Source of the DNA: Candidatus Roseilinea sp. | GTDB lineage: Bacteria; Chloroflexota; Anaerolineae; J036; Brachytrichaceae | DNA length: 64,000 nt | Direction of reading: 5' to 3' | Assembly (NCBI GenBank): GCA_025998955.1 | Contig: AP024676.1 | Span: 3,038,001-3,102,000 of the forward strand | Shown: positions 1 to 8,318 of the stretch, in pieces | Layout of the letters: each line of letters begins with the position of its first letter | Numbering within the stretch: the stretch's first letter is position 1 | Position numbers and translations under genes: made by a program | The notes under the pieces: model-generated | The model's input: only the letters and a program-made list of their open reading frames with translations | What the model was told of the DNA's origin: nothing | Database searches by the model: none

Positions 1-371
1 TGATCGCCTTCGGCCTCTTCACGCTGATCTACAGCACGCGCGAGCGCAGCGCGATCACGGCGACTGGTACGCTGTTGGTGGCCGTGGCGCTGGCGCTGGA
101 TTTGCTTGCGCCGCACATCATCGGTCTGCGCCAGGCGACACTATTCGCGCTCATCGTGGGCTGGCTAGTCGGCCAGGCGACGTGGGCGTTGAACTACTGG
201 AACGTCTCGAACTGGAGCGCCGGCGTGGTACTGTTAACCGTGTTCTATGTGTCCGCCGGCATTGCACAACAGCACTTCCAGGAGCGGCTCTCCCGCGGGG
301 TGCTGATCGAGTTCGCGGTGGTCGCTTGCATTGCGTTGGTCGCAGCCTGGCAACTGTCGAACGTGCGTTAG
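1..371 (+). CDS. C-terminal part of a polytopic membrane protein (5' end outside window)
   Basis: An open frame enters from the left edge (frame beginning at base 3) and stops at TAG 369-371. The visible 122 residues are very hydrophobic, with about four membrane-spanning stretches separated by short polar loops, so this is the end of an integral membrane protein. The ATG at 75 is internal to the frame and probably not the start, because the upstream codons also encode hydrophobic sequence (IAFGLFTLIYSTRERSAITA). No family motif is visible and I do not assign a function. It is followed by a repeat-filled gap, so nothing ties it to the kinase downstream. Confidence 0.6.
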   Translation, partial: IAFGLFTLIYSTRERSAITATGTLLVAVALALDLLAPHIIGLRQATLFALIVGWLVGQATWALNYWNVSNWSAGVVLLTVFYVSAGIAQQHFQERLSRGVLIEFAVVACIALVAAWQLSNVR

Positions 372-512
372 CCGTGAGCTGTGAGCTGTGAGCTATGAGC
401 TTTGAGTTTTGAGCTTCGAGTTTTGAGTTTTGAACTTTACGCTTCGACTCCCGACTTCTGACTTCTGATCCCTGACCCCCGACCCCTGATCCCTGATCCC
501 TGACTCGGCTTC
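372..512. repeat. Degenerate short-word repeat block (GTGAGCT / GAGTTTT / CTGATCCC words)
   Basis: The whole gap consists of 7-8 base words repeated with small changes. It starts with GTGAGCTGTGAGCTATGAGC, continues with TTTGAGTTTTGAGCTTCGAG, and ends with runs of CTGATCCCTGACCCC. The same word families recur at 8319-8378, 18990-19198 and 26841-26944. It has no coding character. It separates two + strand genes and leaves only a few bases for a promoter or ribosome site before the ATG at 515. Confidence 0.85.
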
Positions 513-514
513 CT

Positions 515-1468
515 ATGGCAAAAGGTGCTCTCGTCATCGGCGCGGCGAACTTCGACATCAAAGGGCGGATGCTGCATCGGCCGGTGCTCACTTCGTCGAA
601 CGCCTCGGCGATTCGCACCAGCTTCGGCGGCGTCGCGCGCAACATTGCCGAGAACCTGGCACGGCTTGGCGTGCCGGTCACACTGCTCACCGCAGTTGGT
701 GATGACTACGCCGGCGAGGACATCTTGAGCAGCGCGGACGACGTGGGCGTGGATGTGTCACGCGCCTTGATCGTGGAGAACGAGACGACCGGCACCTATC
801 TCGCCGCGCTGGATGAGAGCGGCGACTTGTATCTCGGCTTGGACGACCTGCGGGTGCTGCAACACATCACACCGGACTATTTGCGTTTGCACAAGGACGC
901 CTTTCGCGAATGCGACATCGTCGCCTTCGATCTGAACCTCAGCGAGGCAGCGATGCTCACGGCGATCCACCTCGCGCACGAGTACCACAAGCCGATCTGT
1001 GTGGACCCGACCTCGACGGTGCTGGCCGGCCGGCTGCGCCCGCACCTGCCGATGATCAACATTGTCACCCCCAACCTGACCGAGGCCGAGGTGCTGCTGC
1101 GTTGCGAGCCGATCCGCACGCCGTCCGAAGCGCTGATCGCCGCGCGCCGGCTGGTCAGCCAGGGCGTAGAAGTCGCCGTGATCACCCAGGCCGAACGTGG
1201 CGCGTGCTATGCCACCGAGGAGGAGAGCGGCCAGTTCCCCGCGCTGCGCGTGGACATCGTGGACACCACCGGCGCCGGTGACGCGCTGACCGCCGCGGTG
1301 ATCTTCGGTTACCTGAACGACCTGCCGATCAGCGACTCACTGCAGCTCGGCCTGCGCGCCGCCGCCTTGACGTTGCGTTCCAACGAAACCGTCGCTCCTG
1401 AACTCAGCCTGGATCGCCTCTACGGCTTCGACGAGGATGTGCATCTGGACGACCACGCATCTCCCTGA
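515..1468 (+). CDS. PfkB-family carbohydrate/nucleoside kinase (pseudouridine kinase-like)
   Basis: This 317-residue protein has the ribokinase/PfkB fold. Near residue 38 a Gly-Gly substrate motif (SFGGVARNIAENLARLG) is followed by the usual LTAVGDDYAGE strand. Near residues 250-257 lies the signature DTTGAGDA, which holds the anion hole and the catalytic Asp. The N-terminal pattern GAANFDIKGR and the VARNIAENLARLG helix resemble pseudouridine kinases (PsuK) and related nucleoside kinases more than ribokinase itself. No pseudouridine glycosidase gene lies nearby, so the substrate is open. The gene is followed after 5 bp by a membrane lipid-kinase-like gene and then an amidohydrolase, so the three probably form one transcript. 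Confidence 0.85.
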   Translation: MAKGALVIGAANFDIKGRMLHRPVLTSSNASAIRTSFGGVARNIAENLARLGVPVTLLTAVGDDYAGEDILSSADDVGVDVSRALIVENETTGTYLAALDESGDLYLGLDDLRVLQHITPDYLRLHKDAFRECDIVAFDLNLSEAAMLTAIHLAHEYHKPICVDPTSTVLAGRLRPHLPMINIVTPNLTEAEVLLRCEPIRTPSEALIAARRLVSQGVEVAVITQAERGACYATEEESGQFPALRVDIVDTTGAGDALTAAVIFGYLNDLPISDSLQLGLRAAALTLRSNETVAPELSLDRLYGFDEDVHLDDHASP

Positions 1469-1473
1469 CGCAC

Positions 1474-2166
1474 ATGCCCATGAACAACTGGTTTGCCGTC
1501 ATCATCTCGTTCATCTACGTCTTCGCCGTGCTGGGGATCGCCGAAGCACTGCGCCGCGCGTTCCGGCTACCGGTCGAGTTTACGCGCAAGGTAGTGCATA
1601 TCGCCGTGGGCATGTGGGCCTGGGGCACGGCGGCGCTGTTCACTGACAAGTGGTTCGCCATCATCCCGCCGCTCGCCTTCGTCGCGTTGAACTACCTTTC
1701 GTACCGCCGGGCGTTGTTCACCGCGATGGAAACCGGCGACAAATCCAACCTCGGCACGGTCTACTTCCCTATCGCCTTCGCGGCGATCATCCTGCTGTTC
1801 TTCGACGTCAGCAAACCGTTCATGGTCGCGGCGTTGATGCCGATGACGTGGGGCGATGCGTTCGCTGCGATCATCGGTAAGCGCTACGGCCGGCGGCATT
1901 ACGCTCTGTTGGATGCGTGTTCTCAGCGCAGCGTCGAAGGCTCGCTCGCTATGTTTGCCTTCTCATTCCTCAGCGTGGCGGTCACCTTGCTGGTCTTCGG
2001 CGCGCCGCTCGATGTGACAGCAGCCTTCGCGATGGTGATGGCGCTCCTCGCCACCATCGCCGAGGCCATCAGCCCGGCCGGCCTCGATAATCTGGTGATC
2101 CCGGCGTCGAGCGCGCTGGTCTACCTGCTCTTCGTCACGTTGCTGCAGGTCTCCTCTGTAGGCTGA
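1474..2166 (+). CDS. Polyprenol/phytol kinase-like integral membrane protein
   Basis: A 230-residue protein with about seven membrane segments. The residues EFTRKVVHI near position 30 and the later cytosolic motif WGDAFAAIIGKRYGRR followed by RSVEGSLAMF match the dolichol kinase / phytol kinase / diacylglycerol kinase membrane family. These enzymes use a CTP-type nucleotide to phosphorylate an isoprenoid alcohol, and the GDA...GxxxG...S.EGS pattern is their hallmark. In a phototrophic or quinone-making bacterium phytol or prenol salvage is a plausible role, but the substrate cannot be read from the sequence. An in-frame ATG also lies at 1483. The stop codon overlaps the start of the next gene (TGATG). 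Confidence 0.75.
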   Translation: MPMNNWFAVIISFIYVFAVLGIAEALRRAFRLPVEFTRKVVHIAVGMWAWGTAALFTDKWFAIIPPLAFVALNYLSYRRALFTAMETGDKSNLGTVYFPIAFAAIILLFFDVSKPFMVAALMPMTWGDAFAAIIGKRYGRRHYALLDACSQRSVEGSLAMFAFSFLSVAVTLLVFGAPLDVTAAFAMVMALLATIAEAISPAGLDNLVIPASSALVYLLFVTLLQVSSVG

Positions 2167-3518
2167 TGACGCTGCTCATTCAAAATGCCACGCTGATCTT
2201 GCCGGATCGCGTCGTTCCACGCGGCTATGTGCTCATCGAAGGCGACCGCATCGCCAGAGCCGGTGAAGGGGAAGCGCCATCGTCAATCATCCATCATCCA
2301 TCGTCAATCGTGATTGACGCCACGCACATGGTCGCGTTGCCCGGCCTGGTCAACGCGCACACGCACCTGGAACAGACGTTCATGCGCGGTTACAGCGCCA
2401 ACCGGGCGCTGCTGGATTGGTTGAAGCACTACATCTGGAAGCTGCAGGGCGCGATGACGCCGGAGGACGTGCGACTGGCGGTCACGCTCGGTTTGGTGGA
2501 GGCCATGCGCGGCGGCGCGACCACGATCATTGACCATCACAAAGTCCCTTTCTCTCGACGCCACACCGATGTCGTGCTGGAGACGGCTGACAAGCTCGGC
2601 GTGCGGCTGGTGTTGGCCCGCGCCTGGGCCGACCGCGGCGCGAACGCCGAATTGCCCGGCGCCATCCTGGACGACTTAAAACGCCTGTTCGACGAATGGC
2701 ACGGCGCAGCGAACGGCCGCATTCACATCGCCAACGGGCCGCTCGTGCCGTGGCGCTGCTCCCCCGAGACGCTGCGCCGGACTACCGAGCTGGCGCGCAG
2801 GCACGGCGCAATCACCCACTGTCACATGAACGAGACGCAGGCCGAGGTGGCGATGACGCTGGGGGAGACCGGCATGCGGCCGGTCGAGTGGTTCGCCTCG
2901 CTGGGCATCCTCGGGCCAGACTTTCATGCCGTGCATGGCGTGTGGCTGAGCGATCGAGAGATCGCGCTGCTGGCACAACACGGCGCGACGGTGACGCATT
3001 GCCCGGCGGCAAACATGATCCTCGCCTCCGGCGTCGCGCCAATTTGGAAGCTGGTAACCACGAAGGGCACGCCAGAAGGACAGGGGGAGCACGGCATCAA
3101 CGTCGCCCTGGGCACCGACGGCCCGGCCAGCAACGACGGCCAGGACATGTTCGAGATGATGCGGCTGGCGGCTTATCTGCAGCGCGTGACCACGCTGGAC
3201 GAGCGCGCCATGCCGCCGCGCCGGGTCATCGCGATGGCGACCGTCGCCGGCGCGCGCGCCGTCGGAAGCCCCTCGCTGCGCGTCGGGGACAAAGCCGACC
3301 TGGTGCTGCTGGACTTCGACGCCGCGCACATCCAGCCGGTCGGCGACGTGCTCGCGTCTATCGTATACAACGTGCGCGGCAGCGATGTAGATACCCTCAT
3401 CGTAGATGGCCGCCCGCTGATCCAGGACAAGCGTGTGCTCTGCCTAGACGAGCAGGTGCTGATCGCCGAATGCCGCGACCGCGCCCGGCATCTGGCACAC
3501 CGCGCAGGGATTGAGTAA
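2166..3518 (+). CDS. Amidohydrolase, TrzA/MtaD/SsnA group (nucleoside or guanine deaminase-like)
   Basis: A 450-residue metal-dependent hydrolase of the cytosine-deaminase-like amidohydrolase superfamily. Metal ligands are visible in order: HTH at residues 65-67 (NAHTHLEQ), His in THCHMNE, His in HAVHGVWLSD, and Asp in LGTDGPASNDGQ. This set matches 5-methylthioadenosine/S-adenosylhomocysteine deaminases, guanine deaminases and chlorohydrolases; the exact substrate is unknown. The start overlaps the previous stop (TGATG), suggesting translational coupling. Residues 35-49 (GEAPSSIIHHPSSIV) are odd for the family: their DNA is the repeat ATCATCCATCATCCATCGTC, which looks like an in-frame expansion in the loop before the conserved IDATHMVALPG strand. 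Convergent with malQ. Confidence 0.85.
   Translation: MTLLIQNATLILPDRVVPRGYVLIEGDRIARAGEGEAPSSIIHHPSSIVIDATHMVALPGLVNAHTHLEQTFMRGYSANRALLDWLKHYIWKLQGAMTPEDVRLAVTLGLVEAMRGGATTIIDHHKVPFSRRHTDVVLETADKLGVRLVLARAWADRGANAELPGAILDDLKRLFDEWHGAANGRIHIANGPLVPWRCSPETLRRTTELARRHGAITHCHMNETQAEVAMTLGETGMRPVEWFASLGILGPDFHAVHGVWLSDREIALLAQHGATVTHCPAANMILASGVAPIWKLVTTKGTPEGQGEHGINVALGTDGPASNDGQDMFEMMRLAAYLQRVTTLDERAMPPRRVIAMATVAGARAVGSPSLRVGDKADLVLLDFDAAHIQPVGDVLASIVYNVRGSDVDTLIVDGRPLIQDKRVLCLDEQVLIAECRDRARHLAHRAGIE
2278..2316. repeat. In-frame short-word repeat inside the amidohydrolase gene
   Basis: Words of the form CATCGTCAAT / CATCCATCAT are repeated with small changes and translate in frame as Pro-Ser-Ser-Ile-Ile-His-His-Pro-Ser-Ser-Ile-Val. 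The composition is unlike the flanking GC-rich codons. It belongs with the other degenerate word repeats seen in gaps across the window. Confidence 0.6.
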
Positions 3519-3520
3519 AA

Positions 3521-3553
3521 ACACACCAGGTTTCTGGGAGAAGCCTGGTGTGT
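3521..3553. terminator. Strong hairpin between convergent genes
   Basis: ACACACCAGG (3521-3530) pairs perfectly with CCTGGTGTGT (3544-3553). The stem continues inward through a T-G wobble and TTCT/AGAA to a GGG loop, about 15 pairs in all. It sits 3 bp after the amidohydrolase stop and 25 bp after the malQ stop, with an A-run on its left side, so it can serve both strands (best T-run for the minus-strand transcript). Related AACC...GGTTTCT hairpins occur at 33404 and 37383. Confidence 0.75.
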
Positions 3554-3577
3554 CCATCGTGCGCTCATTACCCCGGG

Positions 3578-5059
3578 TCAACGCCCGTAGGTCGCCGTCA
3601 TCTTGCGCAGGCGCGCCTTCGCATCGCCGGCCAACTGGTCCCACGTAAAGCGCCACTGCCAGTTGCCTTCGGCACGGCCGGGGAAGTTCATGCGCGCTTC
3701 GCTGCCCAGGCCGAGCACGTCCTGCATCGTGATGATCACCGTGTCGGCCACCGACATCAGCAGCAAGCGGATCAAGTCCCAGACGATCTGGCTGCCGTCG
3801 GTGCCGGTGTAGTCCAACACCTGTTGGCGCGTCGCCGGGTCGAGCTTCTCGAACCAGCCGCGCGTGGTGTCGTTGTCGTGCGTGCCGGCGTAGGCCACCG
3901 TGTTGCGCACGTAGTTATGCGGCAGGAACTCCGACGACGTGTCGGCCACGAAGGCGAATTGCAACACGCGCATGCCGGGGAAGCCGAACGCGTCGCGCAG
4001 CGCCTTCACCTCCGGCGTGATGATGCCCAGGTCTTCGGCGATGATGGGCAGGTCACCCAGCGCAGCTTTGATCGCCTGGAACAGCGCCTTGCCCGGACCC
4101 TTCACCCAGCGCCCGTTGACGGCGGTCGACTCGCTGGCCGGCACTTCCCAGTACGACTCGAAGCCGCGAAAGTGGTCAATCCGCACGTAGTCGAATAGGG
4201 CGAATGCCGAGCGGCAGCGCTCGATCCACCAGGCGTAGCCCTGCTGCGCCATCACGTCCCAGCGATAGAGCGGATTGCCCCAGCGCTGGCCGGTCGGGCT
4301 GAAGTAGTCGGGCGGCACGCCGGCGATCACGGTGGGATTGCCGCGCTGGTCCAAGTAGAACAGCTCGCGATGCGACCACACGTCGGCACTATCGAAGGCG
4401 ACGAAGATGGGGATGTCGCCGATGATCTTGACGCCTCGCTCGTTGGCATAGCGCTTCAGGGCCGACCATTGCCGGAAGAATTGGAACTGGTAGTACTTCT
4501 GCTTTTGCATGGCGTCGGCCAGTTGGTTGCGAGAGCGCGCCAGCGCGGTCGGTGTGCGCCGGGCGACATCGTCCTGCCAAGTCGTCCACGCATCGCCGCC
4601 GTGCGCGTCTTTCAGCGCGATGAACAGCGCGTAATCGTCCAGCCAGCCAGCGTTCGCATCGCAGAACGCCTCGAACGCCTGGTGCTGTTCCGTCGAGGCG
4701 TATTGCATGAAGTGGATGTACGAGCGATGCAGCAGGTCGAGCTTGAAGTCAATCACATCGCCATACGCCACGTGGTCAGCCGGGAAGGCCGGCGCGTCCT
4801 TCAAGTCGTCCCAGGCCAGCGCGTTCTCGCGCGCCAGGTGTTCCAGGCTGATGAGCAACGGGTTGCCGGCGAAGGCAGAGAAGCACTGATAGGGCGAATC
4901 GCCGTAGCCGGTTGGGCCGAGCGGTAACACTTGCCACAACTTCTGGCCCATCTCGACCAGCGCATCAACGAAGCGATAGGCGTCGTCGTTGAATTCGCCG
5001 ATCCCAAAGCGACCCGGCAACGATGTTGGGTGTAGAAGAATGCCGCTTGCTCTTTCCAT
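3578..5059 (-). CDS. malQ: 4-alpha-glucanotransferase (amylomaltase, GH77)
   Basis: A 493-residue cytoplasmic enzyme that transfers alpha-1,4-glucan segments between maltooligosaccharides in glycogen/maltose metabolism. It opens with the typical ASGILLHPTSLPGRFGIGE. The GH77 catalytic residues are visible: the nucleophile Asp in RIDHFRGF, the acid/base Glu in IIAEDLGII, and the third Asp in GTHDNDTTRGW. Length is normal for the short bacterial type. The ATG at 5059 follows CAGGAG at a good distance, so this start uses a Shine-Dalgarno site. It stands alone on the minus strand between a convergent amidohydrolase and a divergent signal-peptidase-like gene. Confidence 0.95.
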   Translation of the reverse strand: MERASGILLHPTSLPGRFGIGEFNDDAYRFVDALVEMGQKLWQVLPLGPTGYGDSPYQCFSAFAGNPLLISLEHLARENALAWDDLKDAPAFPADHVAYGDVIDFKLDLLHRSYIHFMQYASTEQHQAFEAFCDANAGWLDDYALFIALKDAHGGDAWTTWQDDVARRTPTALARSRNQLADAMQKQKYYQFQFFRQWSALKRYANERGVKIIGDIPIFVAFDSADVWSHRELFYLDQRGNPTVIAGVPPDYFSPTGQRWGNPLYRWDVMAQQGYAWWIERCRSAFALFDYVRIDHFRGFESYWEVPASESTAVNGRWVKGPGKALFQAIKAALGDLPIIAEDLGIITPEVKALRDAFGFPGMRVLQFAFVADTSSEFLPHNYVRNTVAYAGTHDNDTTRGWFEKLDPATRQQVLDYTGTDGSQIVWDLIRLLLMSVADTVIITMQDVLGLGSEARMNFPGRAEGNWQWRFTWDQLAGDAKARLRKMTATYGR

Positions 5060-5131
5060 GATGCTCCTGATGAATGCAGCGCCTCAGAAAGGCGCGGAGC
5101 AATTGTAACCACGGTTCGGCGCCGTGCTCGG

Positions 5132-5137
5132 TACAAT
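5132..5137 (+). promoter_or_regulatory. -10 box TACAAT directly upstream of the GTG start at 5144
   Basis: TACAAT ends 6 nt before the GTG start codon and no Shine-Dalgarno site is present. Transcription would therefore start at or next to the start codon, giving a leaderless message. No convincing -35 is seen at 16-18 bp. Confidence 0.5.
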
Positions 5138-5143
5138 CCTGTT

Positions 5144-5758
5144 GTGCAACTCTCCACTCCCGCACGCGCAGCAGCTGCCGGCGAGGGCGTCGCAACGACC
5201 GGGCCGCGCGGCACACCGCTGTGGCGCAGCCTGCTCGAAATCCTGATCGTTGCAGGCATCGTCGTCTCGCTCTACACCTTCTTCTTCGCTTCGACGGAGG
5301 TGACGGACGAAGGCATGAACCCGACGCTGCGCGCCGGCCAACGCGTGCTGATCAGCCGGCTGCCCTACCACTTGACGGCGCCGCGCCGTGGCGACGTCGT
5401 CGCCGTGCGCAGCCGCATAGACCCTTCCCGCGTGGAGCTGCACCGCGTGGTCGGCTTGCCGGGAGACGCGCTCGACATCCGAGGCGCGCAGGTGTCGGTG
5501 AACGGATTGCCGCTGCGCGAGCCTTACCTGCTCGAGGGACGCGAGCGTCTGAACCTCGGCGCGACAACCGTCGGACGATACCGTCTTGGTCAGGATGATT
5601 ACTTCCTGCTCAACGACAACCGCGCCAACCTCGGCGACAGCCGCTCATTCGGTGTGTTCTCACGCGATCAGATCGTCGGTCGCGTCTGGCTGATCTACTG
5701 GCCGCCGCAGAACATTTCCGCCGTCGCCCACACACAGCCGACGCGCGGCGAGCCGTAG
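5144..5758 (+). CDS. Signal peptidase I homologue lacking the catalytic Ser and Lys
   Basis: A 204-residue protein with one membrane segment (about residues 28-49) followed by a type I signal peptidase domain (S26/LepB). Most family boxes are intact: MNPTLRAGQRVL, RRGDVVAV, RVVGLPGD and LLNDNRANLGDSRSFG. The residue before MNPTL should be the nucleophile Ser but is Gly57 (DEGMNPTL). The residue before RVVGLPGD should be the general base Lys but is His100 (ELHRVVGLPGD). Both codons are clear in the DNA. His at the base position is known in ER/archaeal-type enzymes, but those keep Ser. It is therefore probably not an active peptidase, and may be a binding or regulatory paralogue. The GTG start fits a leaderless message. 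Confidence 0.85.
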   Translation: MQLSTPARAAAAGEGVATTGPRGTPLWRSLLEILIVAGIVVSLYTFFFASTEVTDEGMNPTLRAGQRVLISRLPYHLTAPRRGDVVAVRSRIDPSRVELHRVVGLPGDALDIRGAQVSVNGLPLREPYLLEGRERLNLGATTVGRYRLGQDDYFLLNDNRANLGDSRSFGVFSRDQIVGRVWLIYWPPQNISAVAHTQPTRGEP

Positions 5759-5779
5759 CGCCGGCATACCATCTGTTGG

Positions 5780-5826
5780 GCAACGCATGGCCAAGCCGGC
5801 CCTGCCTCGGCTTGGTCATGCGTTGC
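5780..5826. terminator. Long bidirectional hairpin
   Basis: GCAACGCATGGCCAAGCC (5780-5797) pairs with GGCTTGGTCATGCGTTGC (5809-5826): 18 pairs including one G-T, with an 11-nt loop. It lies between the convergent signal-peptidase-like gene and the solute-binding lipoprotein gene. No long T-run follows, so it could also be a dispersed hairpin element. Confidence 0.65.
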
Positions 5827-5855
5827 GCGCAGGTTCATTCACTGCGCCAACCTCG

Positions 5856-7952
5856 CTAGCGATACACCGTCACTGCACGTTCGCGCACTGCGGGTTGCCC
5901 GGCAGGCCCGAGCGCTTCCAGACGATAGCCGTAGAAACCGCGCTCGGCCAGACAATCCTGCAGCGCGCCGCTCGGCCCGCTAGACGCTACGATCGGCTGG
6001 CCGTTCCGCGTAATGCGGATGGACGTTGCGTTACCGCTCACCTCCCAACGGATGGTCACGCACGCGCCGACCGGGATGCTCTCCGGCGTCACCACGAACG
6101 CGATGATCGTTGGCCCCGGCAGCCCCGACGAAATCACGTTGAGGACGCGCGAGGCGCGGGTGACACCGGCGCCATATGCTTCCAGCGTAAAGGTATTCTG
6201 CCCGGCCACTTGCGGATAGTCCTGCATCGTGCCGACCACCGGCGCGTTGTCCAAGATCACCGCGTTGTTGCGCAGCAGCCGGACGCGATTCACCTGGCCC
6301 TGCACGTTCCACCGCAAGGCGACGGGCTGGCCGAGCGTGACCTGATTCTGCGGGATTGTGGTGAACTCCTGGATCACCGGCGCGCCGGGTTGCTGGTTGA
6401 CCTGAATGACGATTTGCCGGATCTCGATCGAGCCGTCGAACTTCACCACGCGCAGCTCATAAACCGTCGTCGCCTGTGGGTAGGCCGTCTGCTGGCCGGT
6501 CGTAGGCACCGGATATTGGCTCCACAACTGGCCCTGGGGGTAGAAATACGCTGCCCGGGCGCCCTGGGCGTTCCACGTGAACACGACCGGCTGGCCAGGG
6601 GAGATCTGCGTTGGATTGGCCGAGAAGGAGACGCCTGGGAGGGGCGTCTGCGTGGGAATGACCGGCTGCGGCACGCGGATGCCGACATACACGCGTGTGC
6701 CGAACCCAACGCCTCGATCATTGCGCATGCGCCAGAAGCCCTGATAGATTCCCGGCACTGTTGGCGCGACCAGATCTACGTAGAAATCCACCGTCTGCCC
6801 CGGCACGACCGGCTGCGCGATCACCTGAGTCTGGCCGCCCATCTGCGCCAGTGGTGAATTGCCGCCGTCGAAGCTGAAGGTGTAGGCCGTGGTCCACGTG
6901 CACGAGCCGGAGTTGCGCACGCGCCAGCCCTTGCGGAACGGCTGGCCTGGCTGCAATATGGGCGGGTTGGCCATGTTCTGATCGTCATAGGTCAGGTCTG
7001 CTACGAACGCCATGCCGTCTATGCAGGCGGGAGCAGGCTCGGTGACGATGATGATGGACGGTGGGCCGGGCGTCGCGGTGGGGATGGGGGTGATCTGCTC
7101 GGGCGGCACGCCGAGGTATTGCGCAATCAGCCGGTTGAGGGTGCCGTCGGCCTGCATTTGCATCAGCGCCTGGTCGAGCGCCCCGAGCAACGTCGAGCCT
7201 TTGCGCGTCGCCACGGCGAGCTGCTGCACGTTCAACCGCTGGCCGACCAGCTTGTACTGCCCGCGCGACGTGTTGACGATGGATTGCATTGGGGCGAGGT
7301 CGGCCACGAGCAAGTCAATGCGGCGGTTGTTCAAGTCGCGCACGGCGTCATCCAGCCGGGCGTAGAGGAGCAGCTCGTTCGGCGACATCAGCCCGGTATC
7401 CACCAGTCGCTGGCGCAGCCACGTTTCATACACGCTGCCGCGCTGTGCGCCGACGCGCCTGCCGGCAATGTCCTCCACCGAACGGACGGCAACGACGGGC
7501 GAGTCGCTGAGCGCGATGATACCGTCCTGACTGATGTAGTAGAAGTTGGTGAAGTCGGCGACCTGGCGACGCGCATCGGTGACGCTCAGTGCTGCCACGG
7601 CGGCATCTACCTGTCCCAGCCGCATCGCATCCAGGATGCCTTCGAAGGCGAAGTCGCTGAACTCCACCTGCACGCCGAGTCGCCGCCCGATTTCGCGCAT
7701 CAAGGCGATATCCAGCCCATCGAGCTGGTAGTTCGATGGGCTGTAGAACGCAAACGGGGGGTAATCGCCCGACGTGCCGACGCGGAGTTTGCCCGCTGCC
7801 CGGACGCGCGCCAGATCGTCGTTGGCCGGCGTCGTCGGCACAACCGGGGGGATGGTCGGCACGGGGGTAGGCTGCGGACCGCACGCGCTCAGCATGCTGG
7901 CAGCAATGACGGCGATTACGACGCCGATGAACGGCCGGGCTGGCTTGCTCAC
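5856..7952 (-). CDS. Modular lipoprotein: family 3 solute-binding domain, NBR1-type Ig domain and C-terminal Ig-like repeats
   Basis: A 698-residue exported lipoprotein. The N-terminus has a signal peptide ending in a lipobox with Cys near residue 24 (MLSACGP), then a short Pro/Thr spacer. Residues about 50-270 are a polar amino-acid-type periplasmic binding domain (LRVGTSGDYPPFAFY, GLDIALMREIGRRLG, GQVDAAVAALSVT, FYYISQDGI). Residues about 295-410 match the NBR1 central Ig-like domain (LQPGQPFRKGWRVRNSGSCTW, then FWRMRND). Three Ig-like repeats follow, beginning NPTQISPGQPVVFTWNAQG, TLGQPVALRWNVQG and IPVGACVTIRWEVSG. No ABC permease or ATPase lies beside it, so it may be a ligand sensor or surface protein and not a transporter part. 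The GTG start has GGAGG upstream. Confidence 0.85.
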   Translation of the reverse strand: MSKPARPFIGVVIAVIAASMLSACGPQPTPVPTIPPVVPTTPANDDLARVRAAGKLRVGTSGDYPPFAFYSPSNYQLDGLDIALMREIGRRLGVQVEFSDFAFEGILDAMRLGQVDAAVAALSVTDARRQVADFTNFYYISQDGIIALSDSPVVAVRSVEDIAGRRVGAQRGSVYETWLRQRLVDTGLMSPNELLLYARLDDAVRDLNNRRIDLLVADLAPMQSIVNTSRGQYKLVGQRLNVQQLAVATRKGSTLLGALDQALMQMQADGTLNRLIAQYLGVPPEQITPIPTATPGPPSIIIVTEPAPACIDGMAFVADLTYDDQNMANPPILQPGQPFRKGWRVRNSGSCTWTTAYTFSFDGGNSPLAQMGGQTQVIAQPVVPGQTVDFYVDLVAPTVPGIYQGFWRMRNDRGVGFGTRVYVGIRVPQPVIPTQTPLPGVSFSANPTQISPGQPVVFTWNAQGARAAYFYPQGQLWSQYPVPTTGQQTAYPQATTVYELRVVKFDGSIEIRQIVIQVNQQPGAPVIQEFTTIPQNQVTLGQPVALRWNVQGQVNRVRLLRNNAVILDNAPVVGTMQDYPQVAGQNTFTLEAYGAGVTRASRVLNVISSGLPGPTIIAFVVTPESIPVGACVTIRWEVSGNATSIRITRNGQPIVASSGPSGALQDCLAERGFYGYRLEALGPAGQPAVRERAVTVYR

Positions 7953-8006
7953 GAACGAACCTCCGGAAATCGTTTAGCGCCGAATATAGCCGCGACCGGA
8001 GAATTG

Positions 8007-8318
8007 TCACTCCGGCCGGAACAACCGGCGCCGGGCATACTCTGCCGCAGCTTCGCGGATGAAGGCTGCCGTTTGTCGGGCACCGTAGTCACGCTCCAGC
8101 TTGTCGGCAATGGCGAGCAACTCGGCCTGCGTGGAGCGGCCGGGGCGCAGCGCCTCGTAGATGCGCAGCAGTTCCTCCTTCGGCACGGCAGTCAGTTCGG
8201 CGGCACGGCGCAGGTTCTCGGCCAGTTGCGTGAAGCCGGCTTCGCGCGCCGCGTCGGCTTGCCGGCACAGGGTGGCGGAGGAAATCTGGAAGTCGTCAGT
8301 CCATCTTTCGTCTTTCAT
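8007..8318 (-). CDS. pduE: Diol/glycerol dehydratase small subunit
   Basis: A 103-residue protein matching the small (gamma) subunit of adenosylcobalamin-dependent diol/glycerol dehydratase. The C-terminal half (LRPGRSTQAELLAIADKL, then AAFIREAAAEYARRR) aligns closely with PduE/DhaB3. It is shorter at the N-terminus than the enterobacterial subunit, and the first residues are encoded by the same word repeat that fills the upstream gap. It lies 60 bp downstream of the fused large-medium subunit, on the same strand, and the two together supply a complete enzyme. Confidence 0.9.
   Translation of the reverse strand: MKDERWTDDFQISSATLCRQADAAREAGFTQLAENLRRAAELTAVPKEELLRIYEALRPGRSTQAELLAIADKLERDYGARQTAAFIREAAAEYARRRLFRPE

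Noticed and set aside
151-690. A minus-strand frame over the first repeat block
   Set aside because: Its middle is just the translated word repeat (QNSKLEAQNSKL and similar) and it overlaps two + strand genes.
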